Below, piece after piece: positions 7,996 through 14,659 of a stretch of 40,680 nucleotides of DNA. Made by a program: the position numbers and the translations under genes. Position 1 is the stretch's first letter; every line of letters starts with the position of its first letter. This DNA comes from Paenisporosarcina sp049671445 (GTDB lineage: Bacteria; Bacillota; Bacilli; Bacillales_A; Planococcaceae). The notes beneath the pieces were generated by a model. The model did not search any database. It was not told the origin of the DNA and was given only the letters and a program-made list of their open reading frames with translations. The DNA lies in assembly GCF_049671445.1 (NCBI RefSeq), contig NZ_JBATUX010000076.1, positions 1 through 40,680 of the forward strand. Direction: 5' to 3'.

Positions 7996-8790
7996 ATGAA
8001 GCGAGATGCTCACATTCACAGTCCCTATTGTCCCCATGGAACAAAAGACTCGTTTGAATTATACATAGAAAAAGCTATTAAGAATGGGTTCACGGATATC
8101 TCATTCACTGAGCATGCCCCTGCACCTAAAGGATTTATTGACACTGTCACTGATCGAGATAGTTTTCTTCAACCTGAAATGCTCGAACCCTATATTTTAG
8201 AACTTCAACGACTCAAAAAGCAGTATGCTGCTGATATCTCAATTAAAATAGGATTAGAAGTTGACTATATAGAAGGCTATGAAAAAGAAACGACTCAACT
8301 CTTGAATGAAATAGGTCCTACCTTAGATGATTCTATTTTATCTGTTCATTTCCTGCTAAATGAAAAAAAATATTCGTGTATTGATTTTTCACCGCAAGCA
8401 TTTAAAGATTTTGCACAGCAATTCGATTCTATTGAAGAAGTCTATTCTCTTTATTATAAAACGGTACAGAATTCAATTTGTTCTGACCTAGGCCCATACA
8501 AACCCAAGCGAATTGGACATCCCACATTAATTCACAAATTTCAACTTGACCATAATGTTATAGTCGATGATCATGAAATGATTTTAAAAACATTGGAATT
8601 AATTAAAGAAAATCAATATGAACTGGATGTAAATAGTGCAGGGTTAGCCAAACCGTTTTGTTTGGAACCTTATCCCCCGCATCGATACATTTTGTTGGCA
8701 AAGGATTTGGGCATTTCTCTAGTTTTCGGGTCAGACGCTCACCGGGCAGAAGACTTGCATCAATTTTATAAGGACGTATATACTCAATAA
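7996..8790 (+). CDS. hisJ: histidinol-phosphatase, PHP family
   Basis: 264-aa PHP-domain phosphatase that hydrolyses L-histidinol phosphate in histidine biosynthesis. The metal-binding motifs are visible: HIHSPYCPHG at residues 6-15, FTEHAP near 38-43, and a C-terminal GSDAH. The length agrees with HisJ rather than with the polymerase-associated PHP domains. RBS GGAGGTG precedes the ATG. No other histidine gene is nearby; an isolated hisJ beside ezrA is the normal arrangement in B. subtilis relatives. A 57-nt gap separates it from the next plus-strand gene, so the two may be co-transcribed. Confidence 0.92.
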   Translation: MKRDAHIHSPYCPHGTKDSFELYIEKAIKNGFTDISFTEHAPAPKGFIDTVTDRDSFLQPEMLEPYILELQRLKKQYAADISIKIGLEVDYIEGYEKETTQLLNEIGPTLDDSILSVHFLLNEKKYSCIDFSPQAFKDFAQQFDSIEEVYSLYYKTVQNSICSDLGPYKPKRIGHPTLIHKFQLDHNVIVDDHEMILKTLELIKENQYELDVNSAGLAKPFCLEPYPPHRYILLAKDLGISLVFGSDAHRAEDLHQFYKDVYTQ

Positions 8791-8847
8791 ATGTTTCATC
8801 GTTAGATGGATTATCAAAAACGAATACACTAATTAAGAGGTGATTTC

Positions 8848-9327
8848 ATGTTTGAACAATCAACATATGCTGGAGATACACAACAACAATACGAAATGTT
8901 AGCTAAACAATTGGATGCATTATTAACTGGTGAAAAAAATGTCATGGCTAATTTAAGTAATGCTTCTGCTTTATTAAACCAATTTTTTGATCGCATTAAC
9001 TGGGTAGGTTTTTATATGATGGATGACAATGAGCTTGTACTTGGGCCATTTCAAGGATTACCAGCTTGTATAAGAATTCCTATTGGTCGAGGAGTTTGTG
9101 GAACCACTGTTGCACAAAAAGAAACGATCATCGTTCCTGACGTGCATGCCTTCCCTGGACATATCGCATGTGATGCTGCTTCACAATCAGAAATAGTGGT
9201 GCCTCTTCTTAAAAATGGTGAGGTTATCGGTGTTCTTGATATCGACAGTCCTGAAAAGAATCGTTTCCAAGAAAATGATCAACAAGGTCTTGAACATTTT
9301 GTTTCTATATTAATGAAGCATATTTAA
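8848..9327 (+). CDS. ytsP: GAF-domain free methionine-(R)-sulfoxide reductase
   Basis: 159-aa single GAF domain. The three cysteines at residues 74, 84 and 108 keep exactly the spacing (10 and 24) of the catalytic cysteines 84, 94 and 118 of E. coli fRMsr, in the contexts LPACIRIPIG, GRGVCGTT and HIACDAAS. This supports reduction of free L-methionine-(R)-sulfoxide rather than a sensor role. The RBS GAGGTG precedes the ATG. Its plus-strand unit ends at a strong bidirectional terminator shared with the convergent methionine gamma-lyase gene, so methionine repair and methionine breakdown sit side by side; functional linkage is only inference. Confidence 0.9.
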   Translation: MFEQSTYAGDTQQQYEMLAKQLDALLTGEKNVMANLSNASALLNQFFDRINWVGFYMMDDNELVLGPFQGLPACIRIPIGRGVCGTTVAQKETIIVPDVHAFPGHIACDAASQSEIVVPLLKNGEVIGVLDIDSPEKNRFQENDQQGLEHFVSILMKHI

Positions 9328-9366
9328 AAGGATGAAGTGGTTTAAAACCACTTCATCCTTTTTTGT
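9326..9366. terminator. bidirectional terminator, ytsP / megL
   Basis: Near-perfect stem AAAAGGATGAAGTGGTTT with its complement (9326-9343, 9345-9362) between convergent genes, with T runs in both directions. Confidence 0.9.
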
Positions 9367-9367
9367 T

Positions 9368-10579
9368 TTATTTAGTCATCGCAAAGTGTGTTTCAACCTT
9401 TGCAAATGCTTGTTTTAAATCTGCCATAATATCTTCCACGTGTTCAAGTCCTACAGACAAACGAAGTAATGAATGGGTAACTCCCATTTTTTCTCGGTCT
9501 ACTTCCGGAATGACTGAATGTGTCATGGTAGCCGGGTGTTGAATTAATGTTTCCGCGTCCCCTAAACTAACTGCAATTTTAATTAGTTGCAGAGCATTCA
9601 TAAAATATTGTGCAGCTTCTTTCCCGCCTTTTATATTAAATGAAATGAGCCCGCCTCCTGCTCTCATTTGTTTTTTAGCAATTTCAAATTGAGGATGTGA
9701 CGGATCAAAAGGATACAGAATATCAGTTACGACTGATATTGATTGTAAAAACGACACTAATTTTTGTGCATTTTCAGAATGACGATCCATTCTAACGTGC
9801 AGTGTTTTTAATCCTCTAATAATTAACCAGGCATCAAATGGTGAAATAATTCCACCTACGTCCTTTTGAACGGTCATTCGAAGATTCATCATGTCTTCCA
9901 TATCGTTCCCTATTAATAATCCTGCAATGACATCCCCGTGACCATTAATATATTTTGTAGCACTATGCAACACATAGTCAGCACCGAAATCAAGTGGATT
10001 TTGTAAATATGGAGAAGAGAATGTATTATCAACAATCACTTTTAGTCCATGTTTTTTGGCTACTTTAGTAACTAGTTCTAAATCCACAAGTTCCATTGTT
10101 GGATTTATTGGTGTTTCTATATATATACAAACGGTCTCTGGTCGTATTGACGCTTCGATTTCTTGTTCTGTTGATAAAGCACTAAAACTATGTGAAATAT
10201 TATATTTTTCATCCATCATTTCGAGTAAGCCAAATGTGCATCCGTAAATACCTCTCGAACAAAGAACATGATCACCTGTCTTTGTAACATGAATAAGCAC
10301 TGCACTAACTGCGGCCATCCCCGACCCAAAAGCTAATGCACTTTGCCCATTTTCAAGTTCCGCCATACGATCTTCTAAAATGCGAACGGTTGGATTTCCC
10401 AAGCGAGAATAGATATTTCCAGACTCCTCACCCGCAAAGCGTCGTTCACCTTGTTCGGCAGACGAAAAAGTATAGGTTGACGTTTGATATAAAGGCACGG
10501 CTAAACTGTCATGATGTTGTTCTGACGAATATCCTTTGTGAATTACAGCGGTTTCTTTACGTATAGATTCATTTTCCAT
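9368..10579 (-). CDS. megL: methionine gamma-lyase (Cys/Met metabolism PLP family)
   Basis: 403-aa fold-type I PLP enzyme. The PLP lysine is K209 in LHSATKYINGHGD. Cysteine 114 in IYGCTFGLL corresponds to the Cys116 position (YGCTF) that marks methionine gamma-lyases; cystathionine lyases and synthases usually lack it. The expected reaction releases methanethiol, ammonia and 2-oxobutyrate from methionine. The ATG at 10579 follows GAGGGG by 8 nt; a GTG nine nt upstream overlaps that RBS and is not used here. A consensus CcpA site lies 20 nt upstream of the start, predicting catabolite repression. Cystathionine gamma-lyase activity remains an alternative. Confidence 0.8.
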   Translation of the reverse strand: MENESIRKETAVIHKGYSSEQHHDSLAVPLYQTSTYTFSSAEQGERRFAGEESGNIYSRLGNPTVRILEDRMAELENGQSALAFGSGMAAVSAVLIHVTKTGDHVLCSRGIYGCTFGLLEMMDEKYNISHSFSALSTEQEIEASIRPETVCIYIETPINPTMELVDLELVTKVAKKHGLKVIVDNTFSSPYLQNPLDFGADYVLHSATKYINGHGDVIAGLLIGNDMEDMMNLRMTVQKDVGGIISPFDAWLIIRGLKTLHVRMDRHSENAQKLVSFLQSISVVTDILYPFDPSHPQFEIAKKQMRAGGGLISFNIKGGKEAAQYFMNALQLIKIAVSLGDAETLIQHPATMTHSVIPEVDREKMGVTHSLLRLSVGLEHVEDIMADLKQAFAKVETHFAMTK

Positions 10580-10599
10580 TAGAAGCACCCCTCAATTTA

Positions 10600-10613
10600 T
10601 GTAAACGCTTTCA
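10600..10613. promoter_or_regulatory. consensus cre (CcpA) site upstream of megL
   Basis: Read on the minus strand the 14-mer is TGAAAGCGTTTACA, matching TGAAARCGYTTWCW at every position. A candidate promoter (TTTTCA 10656-10651, TAAGAT 10633-10628, 17-nt spacer) lies just upstream, so the site would be downstream of the start point, a typical roadblock or repression position. CcpA itself is encoded at 24803-25801. Confidence 0.8.
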
Positions 10614-10700
10614 TCCCTTTCATTTCCATCTTACTCGATTCCGTGATTTTTGAAAAGGTCATTTTCCCTAGACGTTTCAGTTAAATGTCAAGGTTTCATC

Positions 10701-10729
10701 TTGACACTAAACCATTTACTAGATACAAT
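10701..10729 (+). promoter_or_regulatory. sigma-A promoter of rpsD
   Basis: TTGACA (10701-10706), 17-nt spacer, TACAAT (10724-10729): a near-ideal vegetative promoter, as expected for a ribosomal protein gene. The transcript should start near 10736. Confidence 0.88.
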
Positions 10730-10735
10730 AGAGGA

Positions 10736-10924
10736 TGTGTAAAATAAAAGCAGCAGTTGTATGGTCTTATTCGTTTCATTTTATTCCTCCAAGATTTTTG
10801 GAAGGGGTATCTCGTAACCCTTGGGCTGCGAGGGCGAAGGTACATGAAAATAAAATGGCAGTTTGATTGATACATCTGGTCTTATTTTACAACAAAATAA
10901 AACCACTAAAAGGAGGAGTCTCTT
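10736..10924 (+). promoter_or_regulatory. rpsD mRNA leader, S4 autoregulatory element
   Basis: About 190 nt of leader separates promoter and start codon. It contains a folded region around 10800-10845 with GGGGTATCTCGTAACCC and GGGCTGCGAGGGCGAAGG, where CTCG pairs with CGAG and GGGT with ACCC. B. subtilis rpsD has a leader of similar length that binds S4 and represses its own translation. I recognise the general form and a similar sequence, but a covariance-model search would be needed for proof. Confidence 0.6.
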
Positions 10925-11527
10925 ATGGCTCGTTATACAGGTCCAGCTTGGAAATTATCTCGTCGTCTTGGTCTATCACTAAGCGGTACAGGTAAAGAAT
11001 TAGAAAAACGCCCTTACGCACCAGGACAACACGGTCCTAACCAACGTAAAAAAATGTCGGAATACGGTTTACAATTACAAGAGAAGCAAAAGCTTCGTCA
11101 CATGTATGGTGTAAACGAACGTCAATTCCGTACACTTTTCGATAAAGCGGCTAAAATGCCTGGTAAATCTGGTGAGAACTTCATGATTCTTCTTGATACT
11201 CGCCTTGACAACATTGTTTACCGTTTAGGTCTTTCACGCACTCGTCGTGGAGCTCGTCAATTAGTAAACCACGGTCACGTTATGGTTGATGGAAAACGCG
11301 TTGATATTCCTTCATACCGTCTAAAAGCAGGTCAAGAAATTTCTCTTCGTGAAAAATCTCAAAACCTTGATATCGTTAATGAGTCTATGGAAGTAAGCAA
11401 CTTTGTTCCAGAATACTTATCTTTCGATGCAGACAAAAAAGTTGGTACATTCGTTCGCCTTCCAGAACGTAGCGAATTATCTGCTGAAATCAATGAATCA
11501 TTAATCGTTGAGTACTACTCACGTTAA
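10925..11527 (+). CDS. rpsD: 30S ribosomal protein S4
   Basis: 200-aa primary 16S rRNA-binding protein. It starts MARYTGPAWKLSRRLG, typical of Firmicute S4, and carries the S4 RNA-binding domain at about 92-155 (RLDNIVYRLGLSRTRRGARQ, HGHVMVDGKRVDIPS). It lacks the cysteine zinc site found in some S4 paralogues. RBS AAAGGAGGAG precedes the ATG. Monocistronic, between a strong promoter with leader and a clear terminator. In B. subtilis the next gene is tyrS; here about 4 kb of accessory DNA intervenes. Confidence 0.98.
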   Translation: MARYTGPAWKLSRRLGLSLSGTGKELEKRPYAPGQHGPNQRKKMSEYGLQLQEKQKLRHMYGVNERQFRTLFDKAAKMPGKSGENFMILLDTRLDNIVYRLGLSRTRRGARQLVNHGHVMVDGKRVDIPSYRLKAGQEISLREKSQNLDIVNESMEVSNFVPEYLSFDADKKVGTFVRLPERSELSAEINESLIVEYYSR

Positions 11528-11557
11528 TAGCTATACTTTAAAAAGTGTAGTATTAAG

Positions 11558-11597
11558 AACCCTAAAATCCTTGTTAATTCAAGGTTTTAGGGTTTTT
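11558..11597 (+). terminator. terminator of rpsD
   Basis: AACCCTAAAATCCTTG (11558-11573) pairs with CAAGGTTTTAGGGTT (11580-11594) with one bulged T, loop TTAATT, followed by seven T. Confidence 0.9.
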
Positions 11598-11900
11598 TTA
11601 TTTATTGCAAGATAAAGTATTAAAAAACGGTTATTGGGGATAAATTAGGACATATAATAAAAATTGTGTATATACAGGAATGTGTAAGTGATTAATCTTC
11701 TCTCAAACAGCATGCCATTGAGTTGCTTTATATTTTAAATTTTTCTATCCTATCAATAAGTGAAAATAAAATGAACTGTTTATAAGTACAATTGGTAAAA
11801 CCTCTCCTTTTAATGCCTCTTTGTGAAACAGAAAGGTCATATAACTCTTAATAAAGAAGAATGTCCTTTAAGAATAAAACCTTCTATACAGAGCAAATTA
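11598..11900. other. Intergenic region before small ORF
   Basis: AT-rich sequence of about 300 nt between the rpsD terminator and the small ORF at 11922. It presumably holds that ORF's promoter, but I could not pick one out: no convincing sigma-A pair and no clear sporulation-sigma pattern. No RBS-led frame of useful length is seen. Confidence 0.35.
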
Positions 11901-11921
11901 GACTCTAGGAGGTGAATATCC

Positions 11922-12089
11922 ATGAGTAAAAACAGCAAAAAGACTATAAACGTAAGAACGCATAACCCCTTTGAAATTTACAATCATCCCAACAATCACA
12001 AGGAAGAATTTGCTGGAGACTTAGATTCTAAACCTAAAGACATTGTTACCAACAAAAACAAGAATCAACAATCCAACAAAAATAAATAA
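11922..12089 (+). CDS. small hydrophilic protein of unknown function (55 aa)
   Basis: MSKNSKKTINVRTHNPFEIY begins a 55-residue, very hydrophilic protein rich in Asn and Lys, ending in a Lys/Asn/Gln tail. No membrane segment, signal peptide or cysteine is present. A strong RBS (AGGAGGTGAATATCC) precedes the ATG and a hairpin follows the stop, which together support a real gene. Composition resembles the small minor spore proteins of Bacillales, but I do not recognise a family, so that is only a suggestion. It sits alone in the accessory stretch between rpsD and tyrS. Confidence 0.6.
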   Translation: MSKNSKKTINVRTHNPFEIYNHPNNHKEEFAGDLDSKPKDIVTNKNKNQQSNKNK

Positions 12090-12097
12090 TACTTTTG

Positions 12098-12128
12098 AAA
12101 GGTGAGTACTATAAGGACTCGCCTTTCT
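12098..12128 (+). terminator. weak hairpin after the 55-aa ORF
   Basis: AAGGTGAGT pairs with ACTCGCCTT (one G-U pair), loop of about 11 nt, then TTCTCAATCTT, a poor T tract. It lies 10 nt after the stop codon. Confidence 0.45.
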
Positions 12129-12564
12129 CAATCTTATTAAAAATACTGGTCTTAAATTGAAGTAAACTTACGTAGTGTTTGCTGCAATTAAACCCACTTT
12201 CAATGCACAAATTGTCTAGAGTTAATCGAACAATAAAATAATCACCTTTTAATTTTGAATGATAAATGATTTTTAGATAGACTGATCTATAAGTGCAATA
12301 ATTAGCCAAAGTAAGTTAACGGCATGTCAGATTCATCAGGATCGTTCGTGCGAAAACCTTTCCGAACAATGTTTATCCAATAAAGCATCACCTCTACTAA
12401 GGTGGTGCTTTTTCAATGCAATTTAGTTTGAAGCTTAATGAAATAGGATAAACGAACGTAAAAACTGATGTTTTAACCGATTTTTTAAAAAGCTATGTTC
12501 AATTATTGATTGATTTTTCACAGTAAATGCTCTTGGAAATGGTTCTCGCCACAAAGAGAAAAAC
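12129..12564. other. Intergenic region, one terminator-like hairpin
   Basis: No convincing gene. Frames at 12109-12309 and 12435-12689 (minus strand) lack ribosome binding sites, and the second crosses the inverted repeat at 12575-12601. The only clear structure is the hairpin at 12382-12413. Confidence 0.4.
12382..12413 (+). terminator. orphan rho-independent terminator
   Basis: AAAGCATCACC pairs with GGTGGTGCTTT (12401-12411, one G-U pair) around an 8-nt loop and is followed by TT on the plus strand. No plus-strand gene is found directly before it, so it may be left over from a lost gene. Confidence 0.6.
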
Positions 12565-12574
12565 AAAAAAAGAG

Positions 12575-12601
12575 TAACGGGATCTCTTTTGGAGTACAAA
12601 A
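12575..12601 (+). repeat. left terminal inverted repeat of cassette
   Basis: The 27-mer starts TAACGGGATCTC and ends TTTTGGAGTACAAAA. It matches the reverse complement of 13823-13849 with a single A/T difference at the eighth base. Confidence 0.9.
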
Positions 12602-12644
12602 AGTTAAAAAACATAGAGAATCGCATATAAATTAGCAAACGAAA

Positions 12645-12672
12645 TAGCACTGCAAATTGTAGTGCTTTTAGC
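12645..12672 (+). terminator. hairpin inside the cassette, downstream of the nucleosidase gene
   Basis: AGCACTGCA pairs with TGTAGTGCT (one G-U pair) around an AAT loop, followed by TTTAGCATTTTT on the plus strand. The nucleosidase gene ends at 12734 on the opposite strand, so this could end its transcript only if it works in both directions. Confidence 0.5.
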
Positions 12673-12733
12673 ATTTTTATTGATTGCAATTGGTCAGCGC
12701 TTCATTCTTCTCTTTTACTTCAATAACATTTTT

Positions 12734-13405
12734 TTAAATAAATCTTTTAAGATATTCGCCAAATATTTTGTTCATAACTTTGGGGGTGTTTTCTAAATAA
12801 ACATTAATTTGTTCAATGTTCGATTCGAATTTATCAGAGTTTCTTTCATCTGTTGGAAAATCAGATATCCCTTTAATAATAATGCATTCAACATTATTCT
12901 TCTTACAGATATAAGCAATTGCACCCGCTTCTGTATCGGCTATTGTTATTTCGTTTTCTATAAGTTCTAAATAGTCCTTCCACATAACTACGGCTTTATC
13001 AGCGGTGCCAATTGTTCCAGTATAAAAATCATTTCCATATTTGGATAAATCAATATCTACTATGAAGGATTGTTTAATAAGAGGCTCGATTTCTTTTACT
13101 GTGCAATCATATTGAACGGCTTTATCGGGTACAAAAATATCTAAATTACTGAACTTATCATCTATTCCTGCACAAGTTCCAGCAACGATTACTTTAGTTA
13201 AATTAAATTTAGAAATCATATACTGATTACCACCGACACCATTTACTTTTCTTACTCCTGTACTATAAAAAACAAGTTCGGTATCATCAATTGTTCTTAT
13301 GAAATACTCGCCATAAGGATAACCGAAACGTTCATTATCTTTTATGCCGAAATATTCCAATGACGCTTCATATTCCCACTTCGTTGCTATACTTATTCCT
13401 ATCAT
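12734..13405 (-). CDS. MTA/SAH nucleosidase-like phosphorylase-superfamily protein
   Basis: 223-aa member of the PNP/UDP phosphorylase superfamily, closest in layout to 5'-methylthioadenosine/S-adenosylhomocysteine nucleosidase. Seen: a glycine-containing VIVAGTCAGIDD near residues 71-82, TEAGAIAYIC near 158-167 (counterpart of MEAAAIAHVC, with the ribose-binding Glu kept but Met replaced by Thr), and KGISD (counterpart of RAISD, catalytic Asp kept). The N-terminus MIGISIATKWEYEA departs from the usual GAMEEE. The divergence suggests a changed substrate. RBS AGGGTG precedes the ATG. It is the only gene in the inverted-repeat cassette, with an unusually long (~410 nt) upstream region. Confidence 0.7.
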   Translation of the reverse strand: MIGISIATKWEYEASLEYFGIKDNERFGYPYGEYFIRTIDDTELVFYSTGVRKVNGVGGNQYMISKFNLTKVIVAGTCAGIDDKFSNLDIFVPDKAVQYDCTVKEIEPLIKQSFIVDIDLSKYGNDFYTGTIGTADKAVVMWKDYLELIENEITIADTEAGAIAYICKKNNVECIIIKGISDFPTDERNSDKFESNIEQINVYLENTPKVMNKIFGEYLKRFI

Positions 13406-13770
13406 CGATTTATCACCCTAGAAATATAATTTGTCACTATTGAATGTCGTCTATACCCAGTCTGAATTTCATTTTTATCCTATCCTTCTTTACTTTGTTC
13501 ATCTACAATTGGTTATTAATATGTAAGTACCCTTTTTTCTAACCTGCTACGTTTGTTGAATAAGAACAGCATACTTTTAATCTAATTATATATTCGATTT
13601 AGCCGTCGTCTAATCCTTTTCCGCCAAAATTGGTAAGTCTTTTAACAAGTGAATTCACATACCAATTCGCAGCGTGACAATAGTTATTGTAATCCTGCTA
13701 ATAGCTATACGAATTAGGGTGCAAATTCGAACATAAAAACCCAATAAACATTGATATAGCAACAAAAATA
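13406..13770. other. upstream region of nucleosidase gene with palindromes
   Basis: No gene is seen. Structures present: AATTGGTA (13628-13635) and TACCAATT (13659-13666) form an inverted repeat enclosing the palindrome GTGAATTCAC, and ACAATAGTTATTGT (13677-13690) is a near-perfect palindrome. These could be operators or fold in RNA. I could not identify a confident promoter. Confidence 0.4.
13677..13690. promoter_or_regulatory. operator-like palindrome ACAATAGTTATTGT
   Basis: Two 6-bp arms ACAATA/TATTGT around a GT centre, in the long non-coding region upstream of the nucleosidase gene. The size and symmetry suit a dimeric repressor, but I cannot match it to a known regulator. Confidence 0.3.
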
Positions 13771-13802
13771 AGCAAGCTAATTCATATCCGAACTAGCTTG
13801 CT
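13771..13802. terminator. bidirectional terminator-like hairpin near right cassette end
   Basis: AGCAAGCTAATTC pairs with GAACTAGCTTGCT at 12 of 13 positions around ATATCC. T-rich sequence follows in both orientations. It lies 20 nt inside the right inverted repeat and may insulate the cassette. Confidence 0.65.
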
Positions 13803-13822
13803 ATTTGTATTACTTTTTTCTG

Positions 13823-13849
13823 TTTTGTACTCCAAAAGAGAACCCGTTA
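13823..13849 (-). repeat. right terminal inverted repeat of cassette
   Basis: Starts TTTTGTACTCCAAAAGAG and ends AACCCGTTA; the inverted partner of 12575-12601. It abuts the T run of the terminator at 13855-13883. Confidence 0.9.
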
Positions 13850-13883
13850 AAAAAAGAGCGTTAACCTTTTTGGTTGACGCTCT
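13849..13883 (-). terminator. terminator of the 131-aa gene
   Basis: AGAGCGTTAACC (13855-13866) pairs with GGTTGACGCTCT (13872-13883, one G-U pair). On the minus strand it is followed by at least seven T that run into the right inverted repeat. It would end the transcript of 14022-14417. The cassette therefore seems to sit exactly behind a terminator. Confidence 0.75.
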
Positions 13884-14021
13884 GAAATCGATTTAATTTT
13901 TAAAAAAGGGACACTTAATCTGTTCGACGATGCCAACCGTCAATCTCTCTTTTTCCAGCGATGCATATATTATGTATTTGCCCATTTTTTGGTAAAAGTT
14001 CAGGATAAAGAAATTTTGTTA

Positions 14022-14417
14022 TCAATCTTCGTTCTCTTCTTCGTCCATTTGTTCAAGGTAATCGTGTTCACCCAGATATATAGGGCCAAGTGCATAATCA
14101 ATTCGGATTGGCCATTCATACGGAACGGATAAACGGCTGGATACAGCTCTCCAAAATTTACTCGAATCTCTTTCAAAATCTAAAAAATCTTTTAATAATT
14201 CTTTATAAGATACACCATCAAATTGTATACTCATATCCTGCAACCTAATGAACGCCACATGTCTATTTTCAAGATCTGCTGCCTTTTCCATTTCTTCTTC
14301 AGTTGCCTCTCCGATAATGGTTCCTGGAGGGGGGATGATAGAGTAAATATTGTCTACTTCTACTTCTTCTTCCATTTCTTGTGCGGGACTCAATTTATTC
14401 CGGATACGATTTAGCAT
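14022..14417 (-). CDS. hypothetical protein (131 aa)
   Basis: Unrecognised soluble acidic protein. The N-terminal third is Glu-rich (EEEVEVDNIYSIIPPPG, ATEEEMEKAADLENRH), the middle reads like a mixed alpha/beta domain (VAFIRLQDMSIQFDGVSYKE, FWRAVSSRLSVPYEWPI), and the tail is again acidic (EQMDEEENED). No membrane segment, signal peptide or cysteine is seen. I chose the ATG at 14417, 8 nt after AGGAG; a TTG one codon upstream is only 5 nt away. It is transcribed divergently from the cobalamin-binding-like gene and ends before a strong terminator. It is probably expressed, but I cannot suggest a function. Confidence 0.65.
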   Translation of the reverse strand: MLNRIRNKLSPAQEMEEEVEVDNIYSIIPPPGTIIGEATEEEMEKAADLENRHVAFIRLQDMSIQFDGVSYKELLKDFLDFERDSSKFWRAVSSRLSVPYEWPIRIDYALGPIYLGEHDYLEQMDEEENED

Positions 14418-14659
14418 CAAGGTAACTCCTCATAATTTCAATTTTCTATTTATTATATCTATCCTGAAAGGCCATTGTCAATGATGCAATATAGCTATTG
14501 GGCGGATCCCTCAGCTTCTATTGATCAGTAATTTGAGTGTTGAAATGAGTTTATTACGTGACATGAATGAAGTAAATGTTAATGAGATAAAAGATTCCGT
14601 CTCGGGTCTATTTTTTTGTTTATGATACACTAATAAAAAAGCACATAAGGAGTTTTTCT

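Larger units (their letters stand above)
12565..13858. mobile_element. inverted-repeat-bounded cassette carrying a nucleosidase-like gene
   Basis: A segment of about 1.27 kb is bounded by 27-bp inverted repeats (12575-12601 and 13823-13849) identical at 26 of 27 positions. Directly outside lies AAAAAAAGAG on both sides (12565-12574 and 13849-13858), a possible 10-bp target duplication, though A-rich. The interior holds one gene (12734-13405, minus), hairpins on both sides of it, and no transposase. This architecture resembles the mobile insertion cassettes known from the B. cereus group, which move with a transposase in trans. The insertion lies between two genes adjacent in B. subtilis. The identity is inference; the repeats are directly visible. 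Confidence 0.6.

Noticed and set aside
7849..8037. N-terminal extension of EzrA
   Set aside because: The extension overlaps hisJ and the promoter region, has no RBS, and precedes the conserved membrane anchor that starts the family.
10600..10613. S-box or methionine T-box upstream of megL
   Set aside because: No conserved SAM riboswitch core or T-box motif is seen; the only regulatory element is the cre site.
12109..12309. 66-codon frame on the minus strand
   Set aside because: No Shine-Dalgarno sequence before the start, no recognisable domain, and it overlaps the hairpin after the 55-aa ORF.
12305..12380. LexA or other SOS box near CGAACAATGTTTATC
   Set aside because: Only the left half fits the Bacillus LexA consensus; the right half does not.
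12435..12689. 84-codon frame on the minus strand
   Set aside because: It crosses the left inverted repeat of the cassette and two hairpins, and has no RBS.
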